Source: Chitinophaga filiformis (GTDB lineage: Bacteria; Bacteroidota; Bacteroidia; Chitinophagales; Chitinophagaceae). From it: DNA of 64,000 bases. The translations under genes and the position numbers were made by a program. The notes under the pieces are model-generated. The model saw only the letters and a program-made list of their open reading frames with translations. It was not told the origin of the DNA and did no database searches. The stretch is taken from NCBI RefSeq assembly GCF_900102545.1, contig NZ_FNBN01000001.1, positions 239,198 to 303,197 on the forward strand. Reading direction: 5' to 3'. This document shows, piece after piece, positions 33,751-42,374 of this stretch (position 1 is the stretch's first letter; each line of letters begins with the position of its first letter).

Positions 33751-35880
33751 ATGGAGTTAAACAAACTTGGATTCCAAACAAATCAAGGGCTACATTATCC
33801 AGCTGTTCTAGGAGAAGTGAAAAAAAGTGGTAACACTTTACAACCATTGTTTGAGGCTTTCACAAATGCTCTGGAAGCTATTGCACAATTGAAAACAGAC
33901 CCCACTAAAGAGGAAGTGCGGTTACAAATACATTATGTTTCTGACCTTGCGCAAGAGAAAATAATGAATAAAATCGTTATTCAAGATACTGGCATAGGTT
34001 TCAACGACGATGAATTCCGGCGCTTTCTCACGTTCAAAGATGATCGAAAGGGCTATCACAATAAAGGGTCTGGAAGAATACAGTTGTTGCATTCGTTCTC
34101 CACAGTACAGTTCGATAGTATATATCAAGATGGAGATAAGTTTAAGCGACGTCAGTTCCACTTGGGCAAGAGCAAACCATTTCTTAAAGAGAACGCCATA
34201 GTGTTCTTAGATTCTTATTCGGAGACGGTCTCAGTACCCCGTCGAACCACCTTGACTTTATCCCATTTGCTGGTCGAGAAAGATCACAGCACCTTTAATA
34301 TGCCACTCCCTGGTTATAAAGAATTACTACTGCACCGGTATATCCAATATTTCTGTGCTCATCGCGATAAATTACCTAATATTATATTAGAAGCTTATTC
34401 TGATAAATTGGAAGAAACGCTTACTATCACAAAAGAGGATATACCGGCTGAGGATTCTAAACGTGAGTTTGCTTTAAACTATAAAATTCGAAGGGAAGGT
34501 GAGTTTCAGAATATTGAAAAGGTGGAAAACTTCACCCTACATGCTTTCAAAATTCCAAAAAATAAACTTTCTAAGAATATACTAGCTTTAACGAGTAAAG
34601 GTGAAATTGTAGAAGACGACGGCTTCAGGTTATCTCTTAACAGTATATCTGCCGATGATCACTTGGAGAATAATAGGTTCCTATTCCTAATTTCTAGTGA
34701 ATACATCAATAACCAGGACAGCAATATTCGCGGACAACTCAACATACCCCGTAGAGATACAGATGCCACCTTGTTTGACGAACAGGAAGTCATTTTTCTT
34801 GAAGATATAGAAGATACTGCAAACTCGACTGTCGTGAACATGTATGAGCAGCTTTCACACAAAGCCGAAGAACGTTATCAGAGAATCGCCGATTTAAAAG
34901 AAATGTTTTTATTAGATGAGAATTATTTATTTAGGTTAAATATATCTATTAACGACACGGAGGAGGATATTTTAAAAAAAGTTTATAGAGAAGAATCTAA
35001 GAAAGCAGCAACAATTGACGCGCAACTTAAAAACAGCATTGATCAACTTGAACATCTTGATCCAAGAACAAATGATTACGACATTCGGCTTGGCCAGATT
35101 GCAAGTATGCTATCTCGGGAAATTCCTCATCAAAATCGCGCAGCACTAACACACTACGTAGCGAGACGACGCTTAGTGCTCGAAATATTTGATAAAGTCC
35201 TACAACGTAAACTCACAGTGCAGAACGCTAAGAGAAATGAAGATGAAAGCTTGCTTCATAATCTATTATTTACACAAAGAACCACATCCTCAGATCAAAG
35301 CGATCTTTGGGTGTTAAATGAAGATTTCGTTTTGTTTAAAGGCGTTTCTGAAATGAAGTTGAAAGATGTTACGATTGACGGCCAGCGAATATTCAAAGAA
35401 CGTTTTACGACAGACGAGCAGCGATTTATCCATGCTAATGGCCAGAAACGGCTTGACAAACGTCCAGATGTGTTGCTTTTCCCCGCCGAGGAAAAATGCA
35501 TTATACTTGAATTCAAAACCCCGGATACAGATGTCACAGATCACCTGGCAGATGTCTTTTATTATGCGAGTCTTATCCTAAACTTAACCAAGTCTGAATT
35601 TCCTTTTAAAACATTCTATGGATATCTGATTGGAGAAACTCTTGAACCTTTAGACATGAAGTTCACCGATTCAGATTTTGTTAATGCTGGACATTTTAAT
35701 TTTTCTTATCGACCATTCAAGCGTATAGTTGGCGAATTTAAGAACTTTGACGGAGCTCTGTATACTGAAGTCCTGAAATATTCCACTCTACTAGAGAGAG
35801 CAACTAAGCGTAATGAAACGCTCATTAATAAGCTATTTGAACCATCAATAGAAAATTCAGATGATGATCTTCCGTTCTAG
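33751..35880 (+). CDS. GHKL ATPase fused to a PD-(D/E)XK-like nuclease domain; candidate defence protein
   Basis: A 709-residue cytoplasmic protein. The N-terminal part is a GHKL (HSP90/MutL/MORC-type) ATPase: N-box FEAFTNALEAI (E35, N39), Mg/adenine motif DTGIGF (D79), glycine lid NKGSGR (105-109). A transducer-like beta-rich region follows (to about 350), then a long charged helical part (about 360-510). The C-terminal domain has RPDVLLF (D573) and, thirteen residues on, LEFKTP (E587, K589), the PD-(D/E)XK nuclease signature. A GHKL switch joined to a nuclease is a recurring build in restriction and anti-phage proteins, but I cannot match this order to a named system. Single gene beside a tRNA in low-G+C sequence, which suggests horizontal gain. 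Confidence 0.75.
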   Translation: MELNKLGFQTNQGLHYPAVLGEVKKSGNTLQPLFEAFTNALEAIAQLKTDPTKEEVRLQIHYVSDLAQEKIMNKIVIQDTGIGFNDDEFRRFLTFKDDRKGYHNKGSGRIQLLHSFSTVQFDSIYQDGDKFKRRQFHLGKSKPFLKENAIVFLDSYSETVSVPRRTTLTLSHLLVEKDHSTFNMPLPGYKELLLHRYIQYFCAHRDKLPNIILEAYSDKLEETLTITKEDIPAEDSKREFALNYKIRREGEFQNIEKVENFTLHAFKIPKNKLSKNILALTSKGEIVEDDGFRLSLNSISADDHLENNRFLFLISSEYINNQDSNIRGQLNIPRRDTDATLFDEQEVIFLEDIEDTANSTVVNMYEQLSHKAEERYQRIADLKEMFLLDENYLFRLNISINDTEEDILKKVYREESKKAATIDAQLKNSIDQLEHLDPRTNDYDIRLGQIASMLSREIPHQNRAALTHYVARRRLVLEIFDKVLQRKLTVQNAKRNEDESLLHNLLFTQRTTSSDQSDLWVLNEDFVLFKGVSEMKLKDVTIDGQRIFKERFTTDEQRFIHANGQKRLDKRPDVLLFPAEEKCIILEFKTPDTDVTDHLADVFYYASLILNLTKSEFPFKTFYGYLIGETLEPLDMKFTDSDFVNAGHFNFSYRPFKRIVGEFKNFDGALYTEVLKYSTLLERATKRNETLINKLFEPSIENSDDDLPF

Positions 35881-35963
35881 GATCACATACATAATGCAAG
35901 AACCAGTATTCTTTAAAATCTTCTTCCAGTAGAACAATTATATCTTGACAGCAGTAGTAATAA

Positions 35964-36065
35964 TCATACTTTTTCTAAAGAAAAATCATCCTGGCTTCTT
36001 TCTATAAATGATTCCAGTAGCTCGCCTTCCTTTTTAATAATCTCATCAATGTATTTTCTTGCCAT
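35964..36065 (-). CDS. Possible 33-codon small gene
   Basis: Minus-strand frame of 33 codons, MARKYIDEIIKKEG and on to SLEKV, with a normal charged helical composition. It lies downstream of a frameshifted remnant on the same strand and could be a small gene or another fragment. I do not recognise it. Confidence 0.3.
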   Translation of the reverse strand: MARKYIDEIIKKEGELLESFIERSQDDFSLEKV

Positions 36066-36123
36066 TTTAAAACAACCGGTAAAAGGTTATTTCAAAAATA
36101 AGATAAGTCTTCTATTCCAAGGG

Positions 36124-36338
36124 TTACTGGCTATACCAACCCATAGGAACATCCAATCTAACTGCCTTTTCTCCATAAGGAGCCCTCATTGTATCATAAT
36201 ATTGAGTAGGGCCATCTGCAAACAAAACTTTTTTTGACACTGTTACATCGGTTAGGTAAAAATCGGGTAATCCATTTTTCCTTTTCCTATAACATGCAAG
36301 GAGCCAAATAATTGAATTCTCTTTTTTAGTCCAGCCAT
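36124..36338 (-). pseudogene. Frameshifted gene remnant
   Basis: On the minus strand a frame starting MAGLKKRIQLFGSLHVIG runs into MDYPIFT and stops. Adding one T in the run of five T near 36255 would give MDYPIFYLTDVTV and continue in protein-like sequence (VLFADGPTQYYDTMRAPYGE) to a stop at 36124. Residues may extend upstream (KIGKPVSDTLK). The family is not recognised. The rest of 35881-36454 shows nothing I can support apart from the small frame at 35964 and the hairpin at 36406. Confidence 0.5.
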
Positions 36339-36405
36339 TTTAAGGGTATCGGAAACAGGTTTACCAATCTTGTGATAATTGTAGATAGATTTTTTGAAAG
36401 AGATT

Positions 36406-36443
36406 AAGAACGAGACCGAAGTTGTATTCAGTCCCGTTCTCTT
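36406..36443 (-). terminator. Possible terminator of the three-gene minus-strand operon
   Basis: AAGAACGAGAC and GTCCCGTTCTCTT pair over about 11 bp with one mismatch; the T-run behind it on the minus strand is weak (AATCTCTTTC). It lies just past the stop at 36455. Confidence 0.5.
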
Positions 36444-36454
36444 ACGATCCTTAT

Positions 36455-37213
36455 TCATTTTAGTGTGATTTCCTTTCTCCGCGCATTTAAATTCTGTTCC
36501 CATGTCTCACATGTATTCAGCAAAGCTGGAATAATTCCCTCTTTGAATATTGAGATAATTTTTTCAGCTTCTGCATCTGTCAAAGGCTGATCCAATACTC
36601 TCCTTTTGCGTAGTCTAATGCGGTTAGCTTTTCTGCCGAAAAAAGTATTTAGCGACCAACCACAGGACTGGCAAACTTCTTCACGGAAATACATTGGTGC
36701 GCTGGACAGCTTATAATATAAGTCGTCCAGCAAATTGCGTGGCTTATCTATTGGCATATACTTATTAATTTTTGACCAGTGGACAGGACTTTCGTCGGCT
36801 ACTATGTTAGCAACTGCTTCTGTATAATTCATTGGCAATTCCCAGGCGAATGAAACTACTTCACGTAGTGCATTCACACATATTCTACTGATCCTAACAG
36901 AGGATGTATCGGTAATTGCAATCATTTCATCTGATGGAATCTTACTATCCAGAATAAATTGTTCCAGTGCTCTTGCCTTAAAGGCTACACCAACGAGTTT
37001 CTCATATATGGAAAACTCAACAGCATTTATCATTTTCGCATACTCATTTTCGAGGCGCTTCAAGTCGGACTTAATAGATAATGCCATTGTCCTGATATCA
37101 TGTTTGACCATGTTAGTAAATGCCTTCCCTTTGGGCCTACGCCGAGGGAATCCTCTACCAATCATGAAACATTTTGATGTTGGCCTTTTTTTCCTCTGTG
37201 TTGGTATAAACAT
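36455..37213 (-). CDS. Unknown protein with a possible HTH, last gene of an accessory operon
   Basis: A 252-residue protein starting with a very basic segment (QRKKRPTSK ... RGFPRRRPKGK). A helical middle follows, and the C-terminal third has REEVCQSCGWSLNTFFGRKA, which reads like a helix-turn-helix in which SxxTFFxRK is the recognition helix. I do not recognise a family. It starts one base after the stop of the 111-residue gene, so the three minus-strand genes form an operon. A regulator of an integrated element would fit the place beside a tRNA island, but this is inference. Confidence 0.6.
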   Translation of the reverse strand: MFIPTQRKKRPTSKCFMIGRGFPRRRPKGKAFTNMVKHDIRTMALSIKSDLKRLENEYAKMINAVEFSIYEKLVGVAFKARALEQFILDSKIPSDEMIAITDTSSVRISRICVNALREVVSFAWELPMNYTEAVANIVADESPVHWSKINKYMPIDKPRNLLDDLYYKLSSAPMYFREEVCQSCGWSLNTFFGRKANRIRLRKRRVLDQPLTDAEAEKIISIFKEGIIPALLNTCETWEQNLNARRKEITLK

Positions 37214-37214
37214 C

Positions 37215-37550
37215 TTAACAGATTTTGAATTTCCGTTTAAACATATTCATGATTGTTAGTTTCAATTCGCTTTCCTCATTGACTCCTTTTGCCAGCACTA
37301 ATAACGGCAGATCAGCCAACGGATTGCCTGAAAATGCATCGCTCTCTGGAGTGCTGTTGGCTACTATAAAGTCAGGGCATGCAACACTGTAGTACTTAGT
37401 AAAATCAGCGGCTGCTTCTTTGAAAGATGAATAACGCAGGAACTGCTTGATACCTACATCCCTCAACTTTCTGATAATGACGCTGCGCTGCTTTTCATTG
37501 CTCATTATAATACAAGCGGTAAGCGTTTTGAAAATGTCAGATCGTCTCAT
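37215..37550 (-). CDS. Small protein resembling a degenerate receiver domain
   Basis: A 111-residue protein of beta-alpha alternation (TACIIMSNEKQRSVIIRKLRDVG, then ACPDFIVANSTPES, then LPLLVLAKG). The order of a hydrophobic strand, a helix and a PDFIV strand recalls a CheY-like receiver, but the acidic pocket is missing and the usual phospho-acceptor position is Val/Ala-Asn. Overlaps the 89-residue gene by 14 bp and precedes the 252-residue gene by one base. Unsure. Confidence 0.5.
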   Translation of the reverse strand: MRRSDIFKTLTACIIMSNEKQRSVIIRKLRDVGIKQFLRYSSFKEAAADFTKYYSVACPDFIVANSTPESDAFSGNPLADLPLLVLAKGVNEESELKLTIMNMFKRKFKIC

Positions 37551-37806
37551 GTTGTGATGGATTTAAGAAGTTAGAGAAATTCTTTAATGGCTCGGTGAGT
37601 TGGAAGATTGTAGTTAACAAAAGCTGCGTTTGGCGACAGAAGAAAATAAGATTCGCACGTTCGTCTGCCGACCAGTCGTCGGCATCTGTGCAAGACATTG
37701 CAGTGTCTAACAGGAGATCCAACTTTGATTTTGTTTCGTTGGCGTCTTCGAAACAATCGGCGTACTGTGTTAGTACTTCTAATGGTGATTTGTTTTGGTT
37801 TATCAT
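37537..37806 (-). CDS. Small unknown protein, first gene of the accessory operon
   Basis: An 89-residue, mainly helical acidic protein (LTQYADCFEDANETKSKLDLLLDT cut here, then MSCTDADDWSADERANLIFF). No motif is recognised. Its end overlaps the next gene by 14 bp, so translation is probably coupled. Its promoter should lie in the 477-bp gap to the XRE gene. Confidence 0.5.
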   Translation of the reverse strand: MINQNKSPLEVLTQYADCFEDANETKSKLDLLLDTAMSCTDADDWSADERANLIFFCRQTQLLLTTIFQLTEPLKNFSNFLNPSQHETI

Positions 37807-38220
37807 GGCTTTTGATTTTTAGTGGCAATGAGATGCCGGGCCGGGATTTACCCGACGGTTTTAATGCTTTTGTATGAATTAAAAATGGTTTGTGGAGGTT
37901 AACGACTTGAAGAATCGATGAACGATTTTCAACTGATAGCTCCAGGATTATTGGTCTTTGTGTTGGCTAATTTTTGCATTCCATTACTTTATTGAACATT
38001 GACAACCGTACCTTACCATAGTTAGGGAACTTCCACAAAGGTTCCCCTTGGCGCTGTGGATAAGAAGCCTATGCAACAGGTTAATTCAAGTATATTCATA
38101 TTTCCGTGCAAACACGTGAAATCCTCTAAACTTCCCCTGATGTAGCTAAACAGAATGCTTCATACCAATCTATGCTATTGCTATAAACATGCATATCATT
38201 CTGAATACAAACATACATAA
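37807..38220. other. AT-rich regulatory gap between divergent genes
   Basis: No gene seen. The stretch separates the minus-strand operon from the plus-strand XRE gene and probably holds both promoters. CTTTTGTATGAATT-type and TTTGTGTTGG sequences resemble -33/-7 parts, but no pair stands out. Confidence 0.4.
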
Positions 38221-38245
38221 ATCATCGAAAAAGTAGTACGATGAT
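38221..38245. promoter_or_regulatory. Inverted-repeat operator before the XRE gene
   Basis: ATCATCG and CGATGAT, perfect 7-bp arms with an 11-base spacer, 38 bp upstream of the XRE start. A likely site for autoregulation (inference). Confidence 0.5.
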
Positions 38246-38283
38246 ACCCCTTTTTTCTCAAAAAAAGTTTTTGACTTTGCTAA

Positions 38284-38499
38284 ATGGAGAAAATCGAATT
38301 AATAAAATTTGGAACAAACCTACGGCAGAAAAGAAAAGAGCTCGGGTTAACCTTAGAAGCACTTGGACATCTTGCTGAAATGGATAGTAAGCATATAGCC
38401 AAGGTTGAAAAAGGACAGAAAGATATTCGTTTATCCACAGTAATAAAATTGATTTGGGCCCTGGAGGTGGACCCAGGGGAGCTGTTTCCGAAGAAATAG
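38284..38499 (+). CDS. XRE-family helix-turn-helix regulator
   Basis: A 71-residue single-domain DNA-binding protein. The HTH_3 pattern is clear: FGTNLRQKRKELGLTLEALG, then MDSKHIAKVEKGQKDIRLSTVIKL, with ALEVDPGELFPK at the end. Proteins of this size govern accessory elements and restriction systems. An inverted repeat lies just upstream. It closes the low-G+C block on the right. Confidence 0.9.
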   Translation: MEKIELIKFGTNLRQKRKELGLTLEALGHLAEMDSKHIAKVEKGQKDIRLSTVIKLIWALEVDPGELFPKK

Positions 38500-38895
38500 T
38501 TTAGATTATTAATTAAGAAAAGGAGATTGTCGTATACACTCGGGTGTAATATCCATTGTATTGTATGGAAGTCAAGTAAACTTTATTGCGCAACTTTCTG
38601 TTCCACTCCACTAACGTCTAAGCGCCAACTTCTTGCTGCCAGAACTTGGACGTTGGTAGGATTAAACGCGCTGTAAGATTGCTGATTATGCTGAACAGAA
38701 CACCGACTTTAAACGCGCAGTCACCCGCTTCCGGCGGTATGTTGTCAATGAGAGTAGAAAGTTGAATTAGTATAGCCCCCTTTTAACTTTAAGATGCCGT
38801 CAAACTGACCGTTGAAATATTGCATCTCACCTCCTGATTTATTGAGTTGACGGATGAACCATCCCGGAAATATCAAATTTTGAGTAAGTTTAACA
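38500..38895. other. Gap between the XRE gene and the LytS gene, with a possible gene-tail remnant
   Basis: Nearly 400 bp without a full gene. A 34-codon plus-strand frame at 38666-38770 (KIADYAEQNTDFKRAVTRF, then RRYVVNESRKLN and TAG) looks like the tail of a lost coding region. CGCGCTGTAAG and ACGCGCAGTC nearby are not a perfect repeat. The end (38820-38895) likely holds the LytS promoter. Confidence 0.35.
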
Positions 38896-39918
38896 ATGGA
38901 TAAAAATGAGCACCGTATTTGCGGTTACAGTTCTCTGCTGATCTCCCTGATGGTAAATTCACCAAAGCTTTTCTCTTTGCGCGAGAATGGAGTGATGGCT
39001 CGTTACTGGCATTTTAATCCCTTTGAGCTTCTATTCCAGTTTGCATTTAACATGATTTTTTGCGCCCTTCTTTTTAATATTAACCTGCGCAAGGGGAAAG
39101 GGTTGTCATCTTACAGAGAAAGAAGGAAGTATTACTCCTATGTTACCTTTAATTTCCTTGCTTTTTGTGTTTTATTGATAACAGGTACGGTATTACAACG
39201 TTTGTTTTTCCCTGGTCATCAACTGCCTAGACTAATATTCTCGGGAGCATTTTTCCGATTGTCATTCAGTGCTATACTGACGGCCATCATCATAAAGATC
39301 ATATTGCTGATGCGTAATTCCAGGAGCATGACAGCCGAAAATCAGCAATTGAAAAATGCTTATCTGGTCTCGGAGCTGCAATTATTAAAAGAGCAGATGA
39401 ACCCGCATTTCCTGTTCAATTCCCTGAGCAGTCTTTCGGCGGTAGTCCGTGAGAATCCTGAGCAGGCTCAAAAATACATCCGTGACATGTCTGCTGTTTT
39501 TCGGTATGCATTGGTAGGATCTCATACGGATCTGGTCCCCCTTGCCGATGAACTGACGATGCTCAGATCGTTTGCAAAACTTATTTCCATGCGGCTGGAG
39601 GATGCGTTTGAGCTCACTATCAATATTGCCGATGTATACCTGCCGGTTAAAATACCCCATCTATCGTTGCAGCCCCTGCTTGAAAATGCAGTCAAACATA
39701 ATGCAGCGACAACTGAAAGACCATTACAAGTAGCGATTGAGGCAAAGGACAATCAACTTATTTTCAGTAACAGCCTTTGGGAAATACCAACACCGGAAGC
39801 GAGCAATGGAATAGGCCTTGCCAACCTGAATGAACGTTTCAGGATCATGATGCACCAGGAAATTGAGATCAACCGGTCTGAAACATACTTTATCGTAAAA
39901 CTCCCTTTAAAACAATGA
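38896..39918 (+). CDS. LytS/YehU-type sensor histidine kinase
   Basis: A 340-residue kinase with about three membrane segments (about 47-65, 85-105, 115-137), then the His_kinase domain with EQMNPHFLFNSLSSL (phospho-His at about 173) and a HATPase_c domain with N-box QPLLENAVKHN and GIGLANLNERF. This is the short-loop LytS class that pairs with LytTR regulators. An internal Met at about residue 34 (MARYWHFNPFEL) may be the true start, as the first 33 residues are not family-like. Stop and next start overlap (ATGA), so the pair is translationally coupled. Confidence 0.9.
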   Translation: MDKNEHRICGYSSLLISLMVNSPKLFSLRENGVMARYWHFNPFELLFQFAFNMIFCALLFNINLRKGKGLSSYRERRKYYSYVTFNFLAFCVLLITGTVLQRLFFPGHQLPRLIFSGAFFRLSFSAILTAIIIKIILLMRNSRSMTAENQQLKNAYLVSELQLLKEQMNPHFLFNSLSSLSAVVRENPEQAQKYIRDMSAVFRYALVGSHTDLVPLADELTMLRSFAKLISMRLEDAFELTINIADVYLPVKIPHLSLQPLLENAVKHNAATTERPLQVAIEAKDNQLIFSNSLWEIPTPEASNGIGLANLNERFRIMMHQEIEINRSETYFIVKLPLKQ

Positions 39919-40691
39919 AAAATATCCGTATCGTGGTCGTGGAGGATGAAGCAGCTACCGCCCGCAGTCTGATCCATATTTTAAATGAAGCAGACCAGCA
40001 CATCACTGTTGTTAAAACGTTGGGGGCCGTGTCCGATGCAGTCACATGGTTCAATGACCATCCTGACTTCTATGATCTGATCTTTATGGATATCCGTCTG
40101 GCAGATGGCCTTTCATTTGATATTTTCAAGCACACAACGATGTCCCGTCCTGTTGTTTTCGTGACTGCCTTCAATGATTACGCGATTACTGCCTTCAAGA
40201 ACAACGGCATTGACTATATCCTCAAACCATTTGACCCCGATGAGATCAAAAGCGCATTGGACAAATATAAAAACTGGACCGGCGCTGCTGAAAGGCCTGA
40301 CGGACCGGCGCTGGTCGAACTATTGGCACAAATTGGCAACCTGACCAAATCCTATAAAAAATCCTTCCTGGTGCATTACCGGGATAAACTGATCCCATTG
40401 GAAACAGCTAAAATAGCCTGGTTCTATACCGCAAATGAAGTGGTTTATCTCCGCACCATCGATGACAAGCAGTATATTATAGAGTCAACCATGGAGCAGT
40501 TGGAACAACAACTGGACCCAACATTATTTCTGAGGGTAAGTCGCCAGTTTATACTCAATCGTAATGCTATAATCGAGGCAGAGTTTTATTTCAACGGGCG
40601 CTTACTGGTCAAAGTAAAACCACAGCCGGACGAGCATATTATTATCAGTAAAGCTAAGTCTGTTGAATTTAAAAAATGGATGAACAGCTAG
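39915..40691 (+). CDS. LytTR-family response regulator
   Basis: A 258-residue regulator. The receiver (about 1-120) has VEDEAAT, the phospho-acceptor Asp in FMDIRLADG (about 56), Thr in VTAFNDYA and Lys in ILKPFD. The LytTR DNA-binding domain (about 150-255) has FLVHYRDKLIPLE ... FLRVSRQFILN. It overlaps the LytS gene by 4 bp. Likely targets are the genes that follow (Spy-like protein and two hydrolases), all in the same direction; inference. Confidence 0.94.
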   Translation: MKNIRIVVVEDEAATARSLIHILNEADQHITVVKTLGAVSDAVTWFNDHPDFYDLIFMDIRLADGLSFDIFKHTTMSRPVVFVTAFNDYAITAFKNNGIDYILKPFDPDEIKSALDKYKNWTGAAERPDGPALVELLAQIGNLTKSYKKSFLVHYRDKLIPLETAKIAWFYTANEVVYLRTIDDKQYIIESTMEQLEQQLDPTLFLRVSRQFILNRNAIIEAEFYFNGRLLVKVKPQPDEHIIISKAKSVEFKKWMNS

Positions 40692-40855
40692 GTCAATTCA
40701 CCCCCTGGTTTTTCCATTTCACCGGGTTTGTCAGGGGTTGAAATCTTATTTTGACCAATTTTGTACTATGCAATGAGGCCAATACAAACAAAAGAACAGG
40801 AAATGAAAAATGATATCGGCCTATACCGGATCTAAAAAAAGCAAAATCGACAAAT

Positions 40856-41254
40856 ATGAAAAGTAACAACACCACAAAGGGCATAGCCGTGGCACTGACC
40901 CTGTTATTTATGCTGTTCGGTCAGCTGGTTATAGCGCAACATGGTTCTGCAATGCAGGATAAGACGCCGCAGGAAAGGGCAAAGTTCCAGACAGCAATAA
41001 TGAAAAGTAAGCTGGGCCTGGACTCCGTACAGCTAGAGCAGGTTGAGGCTATCAACCTGAAATATGCCTTAAAAAATGAACCGGTCATTAAAAGTGACGA
41101 CAGTAAGTTTTCTAAGTTCAAACAGCTCAAGTCATCGCAAAAAGAAAAGGAAGCGGAGCTTAAAAAGATTCTCACCGCCGGGCAGTTCAGACAATACCAG
41201 GTTTTCCAGGATGAGATGAAGGCACAAATAAAAGAAAGGAGGAAGGAACAGTAA
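40856..41254 (+). CDS. Small exported Spy/CpxP-like helical protein
   Basis: A 132-residue protein with a signal peptide (hydrophobic VALTLLFMLFGQLVIA, cleavage about 27) and a charged all-helical mature part with KLGLDSVQLEQVEAINLKY and LTAGQFRQYQVF, like the two helical hairpins of Spy/CpxP and of DUF4890-type proteins. LTxxQ motifs are degenerate. It may be a periplasmic chaperone or stress adaptor. Located 165 bp after the LytTR gene. Confidence 0.65.
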   Translation: MKSNNTTKGIAVALTLLFMLFGQLVIAQHGSAMQDKTPQERAKFQTAIMKSKLGLDSVQLEQVEAINLKYALKNEPVIKSDDSKFSKFKQLKSSQKEKEAELKKILTAGQFRQYQVFQDEMKAQIKERRKEQ

Positions 41255-41303
41255 CCAGACTGGTTTCCGGATATCAGCATTAATGTATCAATAAAAAAGA
41301 AAA

Positions 41304-42356
41304 ATGAGAACGATATTATTCAGCCTATGCATACTAGCCTTCATCTTCTCAGGCGGTTGTTCTAAAAGTACAGATGGATCCCCGGCAGAACTGGCCGATG
41401 ATGACCTGGCAGGACCGATTTCCCGTCCCTCCTCAGGATATGGTGCCGATGGTACTTATGCAGTATCAGAGATCGATTTCCCTAACACCGAATATCCAGG
41501 CACCAAAGTCACTGTATTTTATCCATCAGGCATTACCTCACCCCGGCCAACCATCTTCTACTCGCATCCCTATGGTGGCGAGAGCAAAGAGTATAACAGG
41601 GGATTGTTCGAATTCATTGCCAAAAAAGGTTATGTGGTTGTATTCGTTCCTTATGCCACCAACGACAGTACCATAGACCATCGTTATCTGACCTTGTGGA
41701 CCGGTTTCACTAAGGCCGCTGCTGATTACCCAGGCATTATAGATACCAGGAAAGTGGCCTTTATGGGGCATTCCTTCGGTGGGGGTGCTTCGATCGGTCT
41801 GTCCTATAAAGCTTTCACCGAAAAAGGCTGGGGGAAGGACGGACGCTTCCTCTTTACGATGGCGCCCTGGTATAGTTACCAGATCACCTCCGACCAACTC
41901 GCCAGCTTTCCTGCCAATACGAAGATGATCACCCAGGTCTATGATGAAGATGTTTATAACGATCATCGAATGGCAATAGATATCTTTAAGAACATCAATA
42001 TTTCTAATGCTGAAAAGGACTACTATTACCTGAAATCTTCAACGGTGGCCGGCTATAAATATGCTACGGACCATACGCTGCCCAACACCCGTACTGCCTA
42101 CGATGCATATGACTATTATGGGGTTTATCGTTTGCTGGATGCGCTGATTGATTATAGTTTCAATAACAGCGCAGCGGGAAAAAATATGGCACTGGGAAAT
42201 GGTTCAGTCGAGCAGGTTACCATGCCTGGATATAATGGGCAGTTTATGGCACCGCTCGAAGTCACAGATAATCCCGTCGCAAAATACAGCCAGGATAAAT
42301 ATGAATTTAAATGCAGCAGTGTGCTGTATAATCCAAGAATAGCCCATTGCAAATAA
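41304..42356 (+). CDS. Lipoprotein alpha/beta-hydrolase (dienelactone-hydrolase-like)
   Basis: A 350-residue exported enzyme. A signal peptide ends in lipobox FSGGC (Cys about 19), so it is a lipoprotein. The body has PRPTIFYSHPYGG (oxyanion region), the nucleophile motif GHSFGGGAS (Ser about 155), and later Asp and His in an acyl-chloride/DLH-type order (TDHTLPN). Nearest in pattern to chlorophyllase/dienelactone-type hydrolases acting on esters. Starts 49 bp after the Spy-like gene; the next hydrolase follows in 18 bp. Confidence 0.8.
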   Translation: MRTILFSLCILAFIFSGGCSKSTDGSPAELADDDLAGPISRPSSGYGADGTYAVSEIDFPNTEYPGTKVTVFYPSGITSPRPTIFYSHPYGGESKEYNRGLFEFIAKKGYVVVFVPYATNDSTIDHRYLTLWTGFTKAAADYPGIIDTRKVAFMGHSFGGGASIGLSYKAFTEKGWGKDGRFLFTMAPWYSYQITSDQLASFPANTKMITQVYDEDVYNDHRMAIDIFKNINISNAEKDYYYLKSSTVAGYKYATDHTLPNTRTAYDAYDYYGVYRLLDALIDYSFNNSAAGKNMALGNGSVEQVTMPGYNGQFMAPLEVTDNPVAKYSQDKYEFKCSSVLYNPRIAHCK

Positions 42357-42374
42357 CCGTTTCAGAACAAAACG

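Noticed and set aside
36252..36503. 83-codon minus-strand frame as a complete gene
   Set aside because: Its end makes sense only as part of a frameshifted remnant, and its start overlaps the 252-residue gene.
33414..38520. Complete genomic island with attachment sites
   Set aside because: The tRNA is an attractive left border, but no integrase or repeat of the tRNA 3' end is seen in the window.
38500..38895. Insertion-sequence remnant in the gap before the LytS gene
   Set aside because: A gene-tail-like 34-codon frame exists, but no terminal inverted repeats or transposase motif could be recognised.
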